Shown: positions 1-11,689 of the stretch, piece after piece
Position numbering within the stretch: position 1 is the first letter of the stretch
Layout of the letters: the number at the start of each line of letters is the position of its first letter
Translations under genes and position numbers: made by a program
From: Cylindrodendrum hubeiense
Taxonomy: Eukaryota > Ascomycota > Sordariomycetes > Hypocreales > Nectriaceae
Direction: 5' to 3'
DNA length: 64,000 bases
NCBI GenBank assembly: GCA_014621425.1
Contig: JAANBB010000124.1
Coordinates: forward strand, 1 to 64,000
Notes under the pieces: generated by a model
Seen by the model: the letters and a program-made list of their open reading frames with translations, nothing else
Told to the model about the DNA's origin: nothing
Databases searched by the model: none

Positions 1-187
1 CCAATGCCAGCTCCAATTCCAACTCCGTTACCAGCTCCGTTACCGAGTCCGCTACCTAGTTCGTTACCGATTCCATTGCCAGCTCCAATGCCGGCTCCAA
101 TGCCAGCTCCAATGCCAGCTTCGTTGCCAGCTTCGTTGCCAGCTCCGTTGCCAGCTCCGTTGCCTGGTCCGTTGCCTGGTCCGTAGG
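1..187. repeat. 12-bp coding tandem repeat
   Basis: Degenerate 12-bp units (plus strand CCAGCTCC(A/G)(A/T)TG-like) repeat from the window edge to about 187. They encode the Gly-X-X-X units of the minus-strand secreted protein. The 12-bp period preserves the frame, so copy number can change without breaking the gene. Confidence 0.8.
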
Positions 188-245
188 CTGGGACAGCAGA
201 AACCACCAGGGGCAGAAAAAACAAGGTCGAGAGTTGCAGATGCAT
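1..245 (-). CDS. Glycine-rich secreted tetrapeptide-repeat protein, 5' part
   Basis: Read on the minus strand, an ATG at 245-243 opens a frame that runs off the left edge without a stop. The first 21 or so residues (start [10 protein letters not shown]) form a typical signal peptide ending near VVSAVPA. From there to the edge the protein is a run of four-residue units, Gly-(Asn/Ile)-(Gly/Glu)-(Ala/Pro/Leu), at least 14 copies, with every second residue roughly glycine. The Pro/Ala-rich frame on the opposite strand is a shadow of the same repeat. The family is not recognised; a secreted or wall-associated structural protein is the natural inference. The 3' end lies outside the window, so length and any C-terminal domain are unknown. 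Confidence 0.6.
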   Translation of the reverse strand, partial: MHLQLSTLFFLPLVVSAVPAYGPGNGPGNGAGNGAGNEAGNEAGIGAGIGAGIGAGNGIGNELGSGLGNGAGNGVGIGAGI

Positions 246-1615
246 TGTTTGGAGCTGATAGTAAACCTGCTGGGTAATCAAGTTCTGTGCCGGTATTCAG
301 GCTATCTGCTCGGGTCTAAGCAGATACTTATGTCTTTTTGCTCATAATGTGGTGCTTCCCTATTGTCATCGCTGTCGTCGAAGAGAGCCCGTTCGTCATG
401 CACCCCAACTCGGCACCTCACGTGCCTGCTGTATCTGAGATATAAGCAACCATTTGTCTCGGCGGAATAAGCACGCCTAAACAATCATGTCATTTGAAGT
501 TGAGACATAACTTCGTCTAGCTGTCTGTGAAATACGGATTCGGGTATGGCACTTTGCCTAACGGCTACAGACGGTTGTTGAAACACGGCACGGAAAGCCC
601 CAGTGCTTCTCCGAGCATCAAGACTATTTGTGCTACGTGGAGGATGTGACACGGGGGCCGACGTCGGGCATCAGTTGGCCAACAACCTTCGGCCCGTTTT
701 TGATGAGCTGTCATATTTCTTTTATCGTTAGACTCTAGTTCAACGCATCCGCCCTTTTTTAAAATGGCCGACAAAGCGCATGCTCGGATGTTGACAGTTA
801 TCAGATAGCTTGGTGCTGTGGGTCAGTGGCAACCCTCATGTGAGGGCTACATGAGACATCTCAACGGTTTCGGGTATACCCCACGTCAGCTGGTGGGATC
901 TGCCATCACCGCGACAGGAATACTTGGCAGTTTACAGGAGGATAAACTCGGCCTCTCTCTCCCTCTATAATTATTCGGATCCTCGTTAATTCCATTTTAT
1001 GAGCCCTCGCTGTGTACGTGTCATTGAATCGCGGTCAGAGCTTCCCCGCAACAAAGCTACAAATTAAATGTAGGGCAAACAGAGATGATTCAGTTTATAC
1101 TTTGTCGGTTGGCCGAGACACACTAACTGCCGACCAACAACTGCTCTGCTGGCCAACACGAGTATCCTAACCCACAGTGGCAATCCCCGACCGCAACATC
1201 TCGGAGAAGGCACTCCAACCCAAGAGGCTGAGAGTAATGTCTGACATATGAAGATGAGCCGGTATAGCGAGGAGCCTTGTGACATAATTCAGCCCGATGC
1301 CAAGATATAGGACGACAGTCCGTGTACAGCCAATTGAAATCAGCATCCCACCCCAATTTCTTCATCGGCTAATTGGAGCTTATTGCTTCAGATTCCCGTG
1401 ACTTTTTTATTTCCGAGCGACTCGTTGCAGGGGAGAGCGATTCCCCTTCGCGTCGTTGATCGGCTGCTAAAGCCGGAGGTCACTATGTATCCCGGACTTA
1501 AGTTCGGCATCCGGACATTAAAGCACGAACAGCGATAATGCGTCTGCGTATAAATAACACTACATTTTTGAATTGTATATCTCACAAAGATTGAAAGCAA
1601 ACGATCTTCTCCACG
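246..1615. other. Intergenic, no gene seen
   Basis: Upstream of two divergent genes, the minus-strand repeat protein and the plus-strand SDR. Short frames exist on the minus strand (for example 1388-1753) but none has a recognisable domain or splice-linked partner. A TATAAATA box lies at 1549-1556. Confidence 0.6.
1549..1556 (+). promoter_or_regulatory. TATA box of the SDR gene
   Basis: TATAAATA lies 60 bp upstream of the ATG at 1616, a distance compatible with a core promoter and a short leader. Confidence 0.5.
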
Positions 1616-2537
1616 ATGTCTTCTCCGTGGTCGCACTTCCCTCTTACTTGGCTTATCACCGGGGCTGGTTCGGGCTTCGGGCTTGAGCTTACACGCCTTG
1701 CCTTGTCCAATGGTCACAAAGTCATTGCGACGTCGAGAAATCCTGCGCGTCACTCAGAAATAGTTTCCGAGATCAAAGCGCAAGGTGGAGATTGGCGTAC
1801 TTTAGATGTTGACGACCCAAACTGCGGGTCCCTCATCAAAAGCCTTGAAGATGAAGGCACCAAAATTGACATTCTCGTAAATAGTGCGGGATGGTCTATT
1901 CATGGCCCTGCCGAGAGCTTCCCTGAGGATGAAGTTCGTCGGCAGATGGAGACTGTCTTCTTCGGCCCATACAGGCTAATACGAGCAGTTTTGCCGTATA
2001 TGAGGCAGCGGCGGCGTGGTCTGATTATCAATATCAGCTCCGGGGCCGGGGTATCAGGCAGAGAAAGCATGGGCATTTATGGAGCCAGCAAGGCTGCTTT
2101 AGACAGTAAGATATCATCTGTTCCTCCGGAATCCATGCTAAAAACGCAAAGGCCTCATGCGGATCCTAGCGCGCGAAGTCAGCCCGTTCAATGTCCGAAC
2201 TCTCACGGTGCAGCTGGGGAGCTTCGACACAAATTTCATCAATACAGTCCAGACTACGAAACAGCCTTTCCCAGAGGATTACCGTGGCAGCATAACAGAA
2301 ACAATATTGCAACCTGCCAACTTTACCCCGGATGGAGATCACCGAAAAGCTTCCAAGGTTATCTATGAAGTCGCAGTAGGGGAGGGAGTGGGCAAGGACA
2401 AAGAGGGCGAAAGGGTCATACATCTAGGGCGGGACATGTCTGACCGTCTGGGCCAAGTCCTATTGCAGTTGAACAGTCAAATGGCTACATTCGACGGTAT
2501 CGCAAGGGATGTGTACGTGGAAAAACAATCCCAATAA
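1616..2537 (+). CDS. Short-chain dehydrogenase/reductase (classical SDR)
   Basis: Two exons, 1616-2105 and 2152-2537, give 291 residues. The 46-bp intron starts GTAAGA and ends AAAG. It must be removed because the first frame otherwise reads out of the fold, while the second exon resumes the SDR C-terminal half. Visible motifs are the NAD(P)-binding TGAGSGFG (residues 15-22), NSAG (89-92), the catalytic serine region NISSGAG (about 139-145) and the YxxxK pair Tyr155/Lys159. Such enzymes reduce or oxidise alcohol/carbonyl groups with NAD(P)H; the substrate cannot be read from sequence. It belongs to the same TGxxSGFG subgroup as the SDR at 37109. No membrane segment or signal peptide is seen. 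Confidence 0.88.
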
Positions 2538-5155
2538 GGCTAGACCATGCACTCCACCTTGAGCGTCTTGAGAGTCTTGTGTGTGTATTTAAGCCGATCA
2601 GTATGTGCCGACAAACGATGCATAGCAAAGAGATGTATGAGCGGAGGCATATCGAAGGTGCAACGCAGCTGGATCAAGACAATGCCACGGTTCTTTATGG
2701 GCTTCATATTAGTCGGCAGTAGGTGCCAGTGTGAGTGTATTACACGCTACGGTCAAGATAAAATAAAATAAAAGTCGGAAGAAACCATAGGGTAGGTAGG
2801 CTCGGCCGCTATCTTTTCTAGTTCTTAAGTTCTAAGCCCTCAGTCTTCCCGTAAGTATAATAGCCATTGGTCATTGGATTCTAGATTTTCTTTCTCACAT
2901 CTTCAGCAAAATCTTCTGGAGGTCGAGAGTATTCATCCGTGATGACATGGTCCACAACAGCGGATGCCATGATCACACCAAACGCTATCACAGTGCAGCA
3001 TCGTGTTCAACATGGTCCAAGCTGTTTTGACGCGAAGCCTGCCCAACAAAAAAATCATTATCGGGCCTTTGACTAGGTCAGGCCTGATGATTCTTGCCTC
3101 GCTAAATCATGATAAGAGACTTGTTCGTGATCCACAATCTCCATGATGAAAATTTCGAGAAGCATTGGCCAAGGCTCCGTTTCAGTAATGGTTCTTGACC
3201 TTGGGGCTGAAAGCGGATGTTGAGCTAAGAACGGGATTGCCGAGTAGAAATAATCCCAGGGTCGCATTGCGGCTGAAGGACACAAATAGAGATTGATCAA
3301 GCATAATCGGCGAATTCCTGTTAGAGAATACACTGGGTACGCGTATCTCCGCTAACAGAACCCATCGTGGCCCCTGTGAAGCTTCACATTGGCCAGCGCG
3401 GAAGTTTCAAAAAATGCCCGATGCTAGAGCTGCTAAACGACTAATGAATTTGCCGATCATCTCCCGAACGGGGGCCATGGGCCTTTCCTTTGGAGCGTGC
3501 TGACCTGCCTGGCGGCATTAATGCAAGTCTAGAGAGCATGCGGAATCATTATTCGAACACAAGTGAATTATGCGAAAGGCAGGCCCGTTGAAATTGCTGC
3601 ATCGTCGACATTTGTGGCGTGGTTGGGCTTGCGCTTATGCAGGGGAATCGAAGCTGCCAAGGGATAGGGCGTTGGTGAAACGCGGACAGAAATGACACTT
3701 GACAGCACAAAAGGGAACACCAAGTAGCGTTGAAGAAGAAGGCGGCGAAGAAGAAAGGAGTCTGCCTCGCGGAGATTCCCCCTGCGTCGGGCAGCGAGAA
3801 GGACTCTTCGGTGTGACTCCCAGGTGAACCGTGAGCTGTCTGCAAGCGAGAACCGACACGGCGGACAGCGACGGGCACGTCGAGCCTGTCGAGCCGTGCG
3901 GGCAGATCCCTGGCTGTGCTGTACGCCCATCATTAGCGGTTTACATTTGCACGGGTCAGTCACAGGCGTCGAGGCAGAATCATCAGGCAACGTGAGGGTC
4001 CACGGCTCCATTCGCCCTATATCCGCTCGTGGAGATCCAAAGGCGGAGACAAGCTTGTCCGTCTAGCGCCTTCAGCTGGCGGGCCAGATGCCCCGCAACG
4101 GGCTCTGCCTTCATTTCAACGTGCGTATGGAACCCTAGGTTGGGCGCTGCACAAGGCAAAATGTGTGTGTGTGTGTGTGTGTGTGAGGTGCGCCCGGTAC
4201 TTGGAGCTCCGGCCGGCTTATCGAGGCATGGATGGGGAGGGAATGCCCCCGGAAGCGACATGCGGGACACGGACAGCCGATGCGTGAGACGGGTTATTGT
4301 TTGAGCCGTTAAACCTTGGCTTTACTTTTTGTTAGCCGAAGCATGTCGCCAGACCATGAGCGTGACGTCCTCCACCACCAACGGCAACTAACGCGAGAGT
4401 TCGCTCCCCTGCGCAGCATCACCATGGAGAACATCCAATGTTGATTTTCGGATGGACGACGCGCGCCAGCTACGAAAACAAAGCTACGACGGAGAACAGA
4501 TTACGTAGCACCGCAATGAAACAGCGGCCTGGAAGCTATTCGCGAGGCTAGGCGTGTCCGCTCTGCAGCGGCATGAGCAGCGAAAAACGCCTCGACAGCG
4601 TTGCGGCTGATGTAGCGCATGCCGTAGCTTCACGGCGCTGTGCCCCTAATCTCAAGGCACATCCAGACTGCCGCCATGTGCGCCTATCACCAGGAATGCA
4701 ATTTGGTGGCGCTTCAGCTTGCCACGGAATGCTGCACCCATGCTCTGCCACCGGTTCCGCGACGCCAAATCAAATATCCCAGGGAGCCACAGGGCTGAAG
4801 ACGTCCCCGCAAGACTAGACGGGGCGTCCAATGGCCGCCGCCCACCCCAGCACCCATGATCGTAACCATGATAGCGTGGCTCGCCGGACGAACACAACGC
4901 CTGCTTATTCTAGGCCAATCTGGAGACAGCGCAGACACAGCTCCAGCTTCTGATGCCGTTGTGGTTTTCACATAAGTTCAAGCCTCCGTCCTGGCCAAGA
5001 CATCCATCTCTTTCATCTGCATCTACATTCACCACCAGTCTCTCCTTCTTCAGTCACTCTCTCACCACAACAGCACAGCCTGTTTCATTTCACACACTTT
5101 TCTTCTCTCATATCTTCTAATCAACCACCTTTTTAACAACCCAACTACCTTCGCA
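2538..5155. other. Long spacer, no convincing gene
   Basis: About 2.6 kb. The minus strand around 2880-3390 contains peptide stretches that look gene-like (3073-3333, and an end near 2887 reading ..EDFAEDVRKKI), but stops interrupt them and no family is recognised; it may be a gene relic. The part from about 3600 to 5000 is GC-richer, with overlapping short frames on both strands that I take as chance. The last 200 bp are pyrimidine-rich (CTCTCACCAC, TTCTTCTCTC), typical of a strong fungal promoter and leader for the PLAC8 gene. Confidence 0.5.
4162..4185. repeat. (TG)12 microsatellite
   Basis: Uninterrupted TG dinucleotide run of about 24 bases in non-coding DNA. Confidence 0.95.
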
Positions 5156-5742
5156 ATGGCTGCTCCTGCCCCCGCCCAGAACAACAACGGTCCTATTGAC
5201 CACAACGACCTCAACGAGTGGAAGGACCGCTTCAACGATGTCCTCGCCCGCCCCAGCGAGCACGTCAACTCCAAGTCTCCCGAGACTGCCCAGCCCTGGG
5301 CCAGCGCCTTCTTCGGCTGCTTCAACCCCATCGACACCTGCCTGATCACTTGGTGCCTTCCCTGTGTCACCTTCGGAAAGACCCACCACCGTCTCCGCAA
5401 GAACGGCAACCTCGACGGCTATGAGCCCATCAACACCTCTGTAAGTTACACGTCAAGTCATTTTGATTCATGACACCTGACTAACAACTTCAATAGTGCC
5501 TGCTCTTCTGTGGCTCCGGCTGCGTCGGTCTCCACTGGATCCCCATGGCCCTTCAGCGTGCCAACATCCGTGAGAAGTACAACCTTCAGGGAAGCTGCCT
5601 CGTCGACATCGCCACCGCCTGCTGCTGCGGTCTCTGTGATCTCGTCCAGCAGGAGAAGGAGTGTGCCCACCACACTACTCACGGCGGTGCTGTTGCTGAG
5701 CAGTACAAGTCCAACGACGAGATGGCCTACCCCGGAAAATAA
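5156..5742 (+). CDS. PLAC8-family cysteine-rich protein
   Basis: Two exons, 5156-5440 and 5497-5742, encode 176 residues. The 56-bp intron has GTAAGT, a CTAAC branch site and an AATAG end. After a hydrophilic N-terminus of about 65 residues comes the PLAC8 domain: a cysteine-rich hydrophobic stretch around TCLITWCLPCVTFGK, a second block CLLFCGSGCVGL at the exon junction, and a CCCGLCDLVQQ block near the C-terminus. PLAC8 proteins are small membrane-associated proteins. In plants and fungi they are linked to organ or cell size, metal transport and stress; no reaction is established. The pyrimidine-rich leader suggests high expression. Codon use is strongly C-ending, again consistent with an abundant product. 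Confidence 0.9.
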
Positions 5743-7407
5743 ATGCCTTGATGGCTTTTGATTTGCCCGCCAATCTAGAAGGAAAAACTTGTTACGAGTG
5801 CTGCCCGAGTGGACTCGACCTTAATCGATCTCTGAAACTTTCTCATACTGCCATGGATACCCCCTCGACATCTGGGAGGGTAGAGTCTGGGACGCTAGAC
5901 TGCTATCCTCATGGACATGCCCGAGGCATTTAGTTACGTTGAAATTGGACAAACGTCTTTAAAGTGCATGTGCTAGCTTTACATTATGACATTATACTAT
6001 AAAAACTGGTCACCCTTACATTTTCCTGCCTTCTTGAATGTGAATATACCCAATGCAATTTCCAGTGATCAAAAACTCTGCACTTGCCACGCATTAAGCT
6101 TGATGCCGAATAATAAACATATAAATGATAGCCCATCAACATAATTAATAAAAGAGACCGACCGTTTGAATTAAACATTTCCTGAACGCTGATGCTGTCG
6201 TTTTGATGCTTCATCTCTTTGAGTGCCCAAATGCTTGTGGGGCCACCTGGATCAAATCGGATGCGACCCGGTGTGCAGCCTAGTTAGTAGATACCTCATT
6301 TGATGCTGAGCTCTCACACAATTATTGGTATCTGTCAAACTTGGGGAAGTCCCGAGTTGCCCCACAAGCATTTGGGCACTCAATGAGATAATATCTTGTC
6401 GTAAGCTGCTCGACACCCGTCAGGCTGAGGCTGCTCTAGGGTAGGAGCAACATAAATACCAGAGTCGACGTCGACGAGGTGCATGCAGCGATCTAAAAGA
6501 TGCAGCGGCTATAATTATGTGAAAGATCAATATTACATGCTTAGAGTACTATTTAAGTCTCATCGTTGACTTCCGGAGCATACTGATTGATGTTTGTATC
6601 TTGGATTGTAATACTGATCGTATTGTTTGATGATGGGCGCAGGTACACCAAATTACATCATTAACCTTTGTCGAGAACGACCAAACAAAGGCATAGATGA
6701 AATACGGACGAATCAAATTTAGCTAGAACAGGATTCTCTGACTTCAGTTTGATCTGCACCAGATTGTCCAGCTTGTGCCGCCCTTAGTGTCTCGCGACGA
6801 CGCGTTCTCAGATGCTATTTGTGGGGGTGGGTCCAGATCAACAGTGGATTGCGATCGGCACAATGATTCAGTCGGGGAATTATTTCAATGCATGCACCCT
6901 TCGCATCCATCTTGTCCATTCCAACCCGTCAAACAGCCTAACTGGGAGCAGTTTTGTAGCTGCCGCGTTCCCTTGGCTGTAATTTCCGACGTTCCGGGTG
7001 ACGATGTTCCGTCGCCCGTCTAAGATGTTCCGGGGCCAATCCACGATGGGAAGCTAGCCCACTGAGCTACCGCATCTGTCAGCGGGTTTACGCCTTTTCA
7101 TCATATCCGAACAGTGTTGAAACCTGGTAGGTAGCAGATCGTCCAAGAAAGTTCATCGGTGCGCCGGAGAGACGGGATGATGCCGGATTTGGACGTTTGT
7201 TTGAAGTTTTACGGCGCGTTATTGGTGGACAAAGTAGGTGCTGGTTTACGGGTATATTGTGGGGTGTTTCAGGCGTTCCGCATCCATGGGACTGGAGATG
7301 AAGGGCCAGGTCGTGGGCCCCATGAACGCATATTAATACTGAAGAATAATACCCATTCTGACTTTCTAGTACTGGGTCAAGGTGAAAAGACATCTTCTAG
7401 ATTCAAA
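5743..7407. other. Intergenic, contains a small inverted-repeat element
   Basis: About 1.7 kb, AT-rich to 6700. No supported gene. It contains the 175-bp element described at 6214-6388. On the minus strand near 7040-7080 there is a fragment resembling a tRNA A-box (TAGCTCAGTGGG), but no matching B-box, so it is not called. Confidence 0.6.
6214..6388. repeat. 175-bp inverted-repeat element (MITE-like candidate)
   Basis: Arms 6214-6243 and 6359-6388 are inverted copies of each other, matching at 29 of 30 positions; the core is GAGTGCCCAAATGCTTGTGGGG. The 115-bp interior has no frame. I see no clear target-site duplication directly outside the arms, so a transposon origin is a guess; a large hairpin with a regulatory role is the alternative. 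Confidence 0.55.
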
Positions 7408-8639
7408 ATGAAGTCTGCTTTCCTATCTGCGATCGCTATTGCCGCCGGCCAGGTCCATGCCCAGGTCACTGGCACGCCGTCTGGCTTTGCCGCGGGAACT
7501 ACTGGCGGTGGCAATGCTACCCCCCAGTATCCCTCGAGTCTCGCTGAGTATGTCCCCTATCCCGAAACGTCCGAAACGTCCCTGGAAGCCCACGCTGACC
7601 CGAAACAAGACTCAAGACATGGCTCACCGACGATACCCCCCGTGTCATCATGATCTCAAAGACATGGGACTTCCGCAGCAGCGAGGGCACCACCACCGGA
7701 AAATGCTGCAGCGACCAGTCGACAACCGTCTGCGCCAGCGGAACCACCAAGGGCCAGGCCTGGATCCAAGATACTTGCACATCGCCTAGCACCTGGGTCG
7801 ACTGCACCTACTACAACTCTGCCAAGGCCCCCATCGACATCGGCAGCGACAAGAGCATCGTCGGCGTGGGCGATGCCGGCGTCATCGTCGGAAAGGGCTT
7901 CCGCATCCGCGACAGCAACAGCAACATCATCATCCAGAACATCCACATCACCAACCTGAACCCGCAGTACGTTTGGGGCGGCGACGCCATCACGCTCGAC
8001 GGCGCCGACAAGGTCTGGATCGACCACAACAAGTTCTCCCTCATCGGCCGCCAGATGCTCGTCTCGGGATGGGGCGCCGCCGGCCATGTCACCATCTCCA
8101 ACAACGAGTTCGACGGCGTTACCGACTGGTCTGCGTCGTGCAACGGAAAGCACTACTGGACAATGCTGTTCATCGGAGTGAAGGACTTTTACACCTTCTC
8201 CGGCAACTGGGTCCACGACGTCTCCGGCCGAGCCCCGCACATGGGTACCGACTACACCGACAGCGAGATCATCTTCCACGCCGTCAACAACTACTTCCAG
8301 GACATTGGCGGCCACGCCTTTGACATCGATACCAACGTTTGGGCGCTCCTCGAGGGCAACTACTTTGACAACGTCAACACCCCGTTGACCTCGGGATCCC
8401 AGAGCGCTGGCGGTGAGATTTACAGTGTCATTAGCGTGGCCGACGCCTCTGGTTGCACTGCTTCGCTGGGATACATTTGCGAATGGAATAAGCTTACTGG
8501 CTCTGGCTCCTTCCCGTCGCTGACGAGCTCTGCCGTCATGACGAAGCTTGCACCGTACAAGAGCAGCCTGATCAGCCATATTTCTGCTGCAAACGTGCCT
8601 ACGTCGGTTGTCCAAAATGCTGGAGTTGGACGCATCTAG
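7408..8639 (+). CDS. Secreted pectin lyase, polysaccharide lyase family 1
   Basis: Two exons, 7408-7547 and 7610-8639, encode 389 residues. The 62-bp intron starts GTATGT and ends ACAAG; splicing joins ..SSLAE to LKTWLTDD. A signal peptide of about 18 residues ends at VHAQ. The mature protein opens with the pectin-lyase signature TPSGFAAGTTGGG. It then shows YVWGGDAITL, VWIDHNKFSLIGRQ, an SGRAPH segment carrying the expected catalytic arginine, and HAVNNYFQDIGGHAFDI, all in family order on a right-handed parallel beta-helix. Fungal pectin lyases cleave methylated homogalacturonan outside the cell by beta-elimination. The motif set fits pectin lyase (EC 4.2.2.10) better than calcium-dependent pectate lyase. 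The role would be plant-wall breakdown by a plant-associated or saprotrophic fungus. Confidence 0.93.
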
Positions 8640-9266
8640 TTGTAAGACTAGGTGGGGGTTGGTTGAAGAATTGGCGAGCGTTAAACAGTGATGCTCTCTG
8701 CCTTTGTCATAACTGCTGTATTTTGGCGCTCTTAGAAACGCCCTGGAGCAAGGAGTTGATGGACGACTTCATTCTAGTTCATATACTGTACATACACATT
8801 CAAGATATTTATATTCACATACGCATTCAAGATATTTGTATTCGCTTCCTTGTATCTGCCCTTCTGTTGCATGTCGAGAGTTGTGTGGAATCAGCTTGGT
8901 TTTCCACACTGACCTCCGCCACTCTGGAAGGTGATGCCTTCTCTTACTTCCTTTGTCTTTGGTCTGGATATGCAGTAAACCGGATAGGCTTCACTAATTG
9001 TAGAAGAGAAATCGATCAAAATGCAGACCTGACAACGAACTATGGAACCGACATCAGACCTCTCATCTGAATTCGGTTAGCGCATGGCGAAACGTGCCGT
9101 GCCTGGCGCTCAATAGTCTGAGATCTAGACCGCTGGATTCGTTCTCCATGCGGGGGACGCTTAGCGGGTCTGAGACAGTTTCTGTCCTACAAGAGAAGCC
9201 TGTGGTGACGGGGAATATCGCAGGTAACTCATCTTTTCCCCTCATCTTCTACTTCATACCTTGACA
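8640..9266. other. 3' region of pectin lyase and spacer
   Basis: No gene seen. About 150 bp past the pectin-lyase stop is a two-copy direct repeat (8797-8844) with unit CATTCAAGATATTT followed by (A/G)TATTC. Confidence 0.6.
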
Positions 9267-10344
9267 ATGTCCTTCGCGACCCTCTGGAATCCGCTCTCGG
9301 GTGACGGAAATTCGCACCTTCTTATCTTCTACACCACTTCCAAGCTCAACCTCGGCATCCGCCAATGGAATATTGACGGTGCTGGCCCCTCCTGGTCTGA
9401 GAGGCAGGAGAGCCCGATTGGCGTCATTCAACAGGGCTCAAAATTGGGCGCGATCCAAAGGCAAGGCCAGGTTCGTACACTGTATCGTGATGCTTTGCCC
9501 ATCGGTTCCTCTGACGAACGACCTTTCTTTAGATTTGCGTATATGGCATCACCAATGTGAAGGATTCAAAGGGTGATAAGTCCTGCGTATCGCTTCTCAG
9601 TCCGGTGCAGCTGTCGCTCGGCGTCAAGGCCACCTTCGGCCGCTTGGCTGCGGCCGGTGACGGCAATGAGGATGGCTGGCTGTATTTTATCCGGTAGTCT
9701 TCCCCTGCTGACATTTATAACTGTGGTTCTGACCACCCTGTGAAGGGATGACCCGCCGGCCATCTACGAGCACCGACTTGACTCTGAGAGTCCTTCCCCC
9801 GCCAGGATCGATCATGACGCTAAGCTCTGGGGCGAGAACGGCTCCGTCACCCACCTCGCAGCCTGTTACATCCCGTCAACCAATTCACGCTATGTTGTCT
9901 ATCAGACAGCGGCGTGTCAGATTATATTGTTTGATGTAAAGAAGAAACTAGGTAAGCTATTGACATCCTTATTCTTGACTCCGCGTGTATCAAGGCTCTT
10001 AGAACTGACTACCGTCATATATTGCAGCAACAATCATCGGCCATTCCATCTTTGCAAAGGGTGGCACACCCCTCGCGATCGCCTCGTATGTAGATGGCGC
10101 CGGCAAAGTCGCTCGCATTATTTATTTTGTCAGCGATGGTAATGGCGCCCTCATGAAGGCTCGGAGTGTTGACGGCGGCGACTGGGAGATAAGCAATGTT
10201 GCGGACGCCTCGAAGCCCTCTGACAACACGACTCTCTCGGTATCCGTCTCTGAGACGAAGAAGCACAATATCATCGTATACTCCAACCAGCCTGATTTAC
10301 AGGCGATGGAGATTCATATTGATCCATGGGTGCGAGTATCATGA
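9267..10344 (+). CDS. Fucose-specific-lectin-like beta-propeller protein
   Basis: Four exons, 9267-9470, 9533-9693, 9746-9951 and 10028-10344, give 295 residues. The introns are 62, 52 and 76 bp. The first uses a weak GTTCGT donor; the third has GTAAGC and TTGCAG. All junctions keep frame. The chain is a series of beta-strand blades: short W/F-rich repeats such as GIRQWNIDG, GWLYFIR, SRYVVYQ, ARIIYFVSDGNG and NIIVYSNQPD. The last parts, including DASKPSDNTTLSVSV, recall the AAL/FleA fungal fucose-lectin fold, and the length is close to that family's ~310. No signal peptide, so it would be cytoplasmic or released unconventionally, as these lectins are. Sugar-binding residues cannot be verified by eye. 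Another propeller protein is possible. Confidence 0.55.
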
Positions 10345-11689
10345 AGGAAGAATTTGGGACCGTGTGCAATTAGCATCCGATGTTGCTCGGTGAACAGCGC
10401 AATTACCTTGTACCCTGGCTCATATATTACTGACGTGATTCAGCCCCTGGCGCTGCGTTTGATAATACAACTAATGCCAAGATGTTCTTTAAATTTAACA
10501 CTCGATCGTTAAATTTTCCTGTGACAGTTTCGAGATGATACCAACCTGATGGACACAGCATTACGGCGAGACTTGTGACGAGTAGATTGGTAAAGTCGTG
10601 AGGTGGGCCTGGGGAGGCTTGCCGCACCGCCGCACCGCCACAGCTGCATGGGAACAGGGAAGAGCAACATATTAAGGGGAATGCACATTAACTTTAAATA
10701 GAGTGCATGCATTCGATCCCGTTGAGGTGAGACGATTAATAAGCTATGTTCATCTCCGAAATCTAGAAACGCCAAGGGGGAGAGGGCGCATGAGAATTTA
10801 ATCAAGGTCGAGGCCGTAATAAATCATAAACGTGTCTAGAATATGGATGCTGTATCGCCTTGGACTTTTTATGGAATCTTGTCAGGCAAACTCTGACAAA
10901 GGGGTACCTGGTACGCAATACTTCTCGGGCCGCCATCAGTAACATGATGCGCTCCGACTACGGACCAAACTTGACCAGTCGAATCGTGTGCGACCGGGTG
11001 TCGTTGATGCCAGCCATTGTGGCTCCACCATCCACCATGTTATCAGTTGTTATGGTACGGATTACTTATTCGTTTAAACCCCTGCCGTTGGGCTTCCGAA
11101 AGTCTCCGCTACAGGATCTAGCCCCTTCCGAGAGTGAAGTCTCCACCTCTCATTTCCGCCTCCGATAATGTGCGATGGTAGTCATAGAGCATCCAGTGAT
11201 GAAGAAATGCAGTTGGCAGGCTAAGGACGATGACAGTTGACGTGCAATGCACTGTAGTATTTCTGATTTCCTAATATCTTATTCTGGACGTCGCGCCGTA
11301 GCTATTGAACTGTTGATATACCAACACTTGCAGCCCACGCCTCGATACGACGAACTGGACCCTCCAAGGCCTCCTGTATTCGATAATGGAGAGGGTTGTC
11401 ACGTCACGGGTTGCTCCTTACATAGCATGCCTAGCAGTTCCATCGAATATGGAATTCTGAGCTTCAATGAGTTGATCTCCTTGTGCATTCCTCGCCCCGT
11501 TAATGATAATGGAAATAATTTTACTAAAGTTGTTTGCTGCCTTTACAGCTCTCTCGTTTTTAATGGGCACCGAGGCGAGCCAGTACGAACCATGATCTGA
11601 ATCCTCATTCATAACCGAACATTTCCTCTCCGTTTCAATCACCTCGAGCCAGACATTGAAGCTTTCTGTCCTGGCAAAAGCGTCATCGA
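10345..11689. other. Intergenic, no gene seen
   Basis: About 1.3 kb with only short unconvincing frames, such as 10860-11168 and 11247-11600. No domain, signal peptide or splice partner was recognised in them. Confidence 0.55.

Noticed and set aside
4..186. Plus-strand Pro/Ala/Leu-rich frame at the left edge
   Set aside because: It is the complement of the glycine repeat, which has a signal peptide and start on the minus strand; the plus frame has no such support.
2880..3390. Possible gene on the minus strand
   Set aside because: Stretches such as RPWDYFYSAIPFLAQHP and EDFAEDVRKKI look protein-like, but several stops separate them and no family or consistent splicing could be found.
3549..4950. 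Many overlapping frames of 80-147 codons
   Set aside because: They occur on both strands in a GC-richer stretch, lack domains, and contain a TG microsatellite; chance open frames are the better reading.
7030..7085. tRNA-like fragment on the minus strand
   Set aside because: An A-box-like TAGCTCAGTGGG is present, but no B-box (GGTTCGAATCC type) or acceptor stem follows.
7656..8615. 319-codon minus-strand frame opposite the pectin lyase
   Set aside because: Shadow frame created by the codon bias of the real gene on the plus strand.
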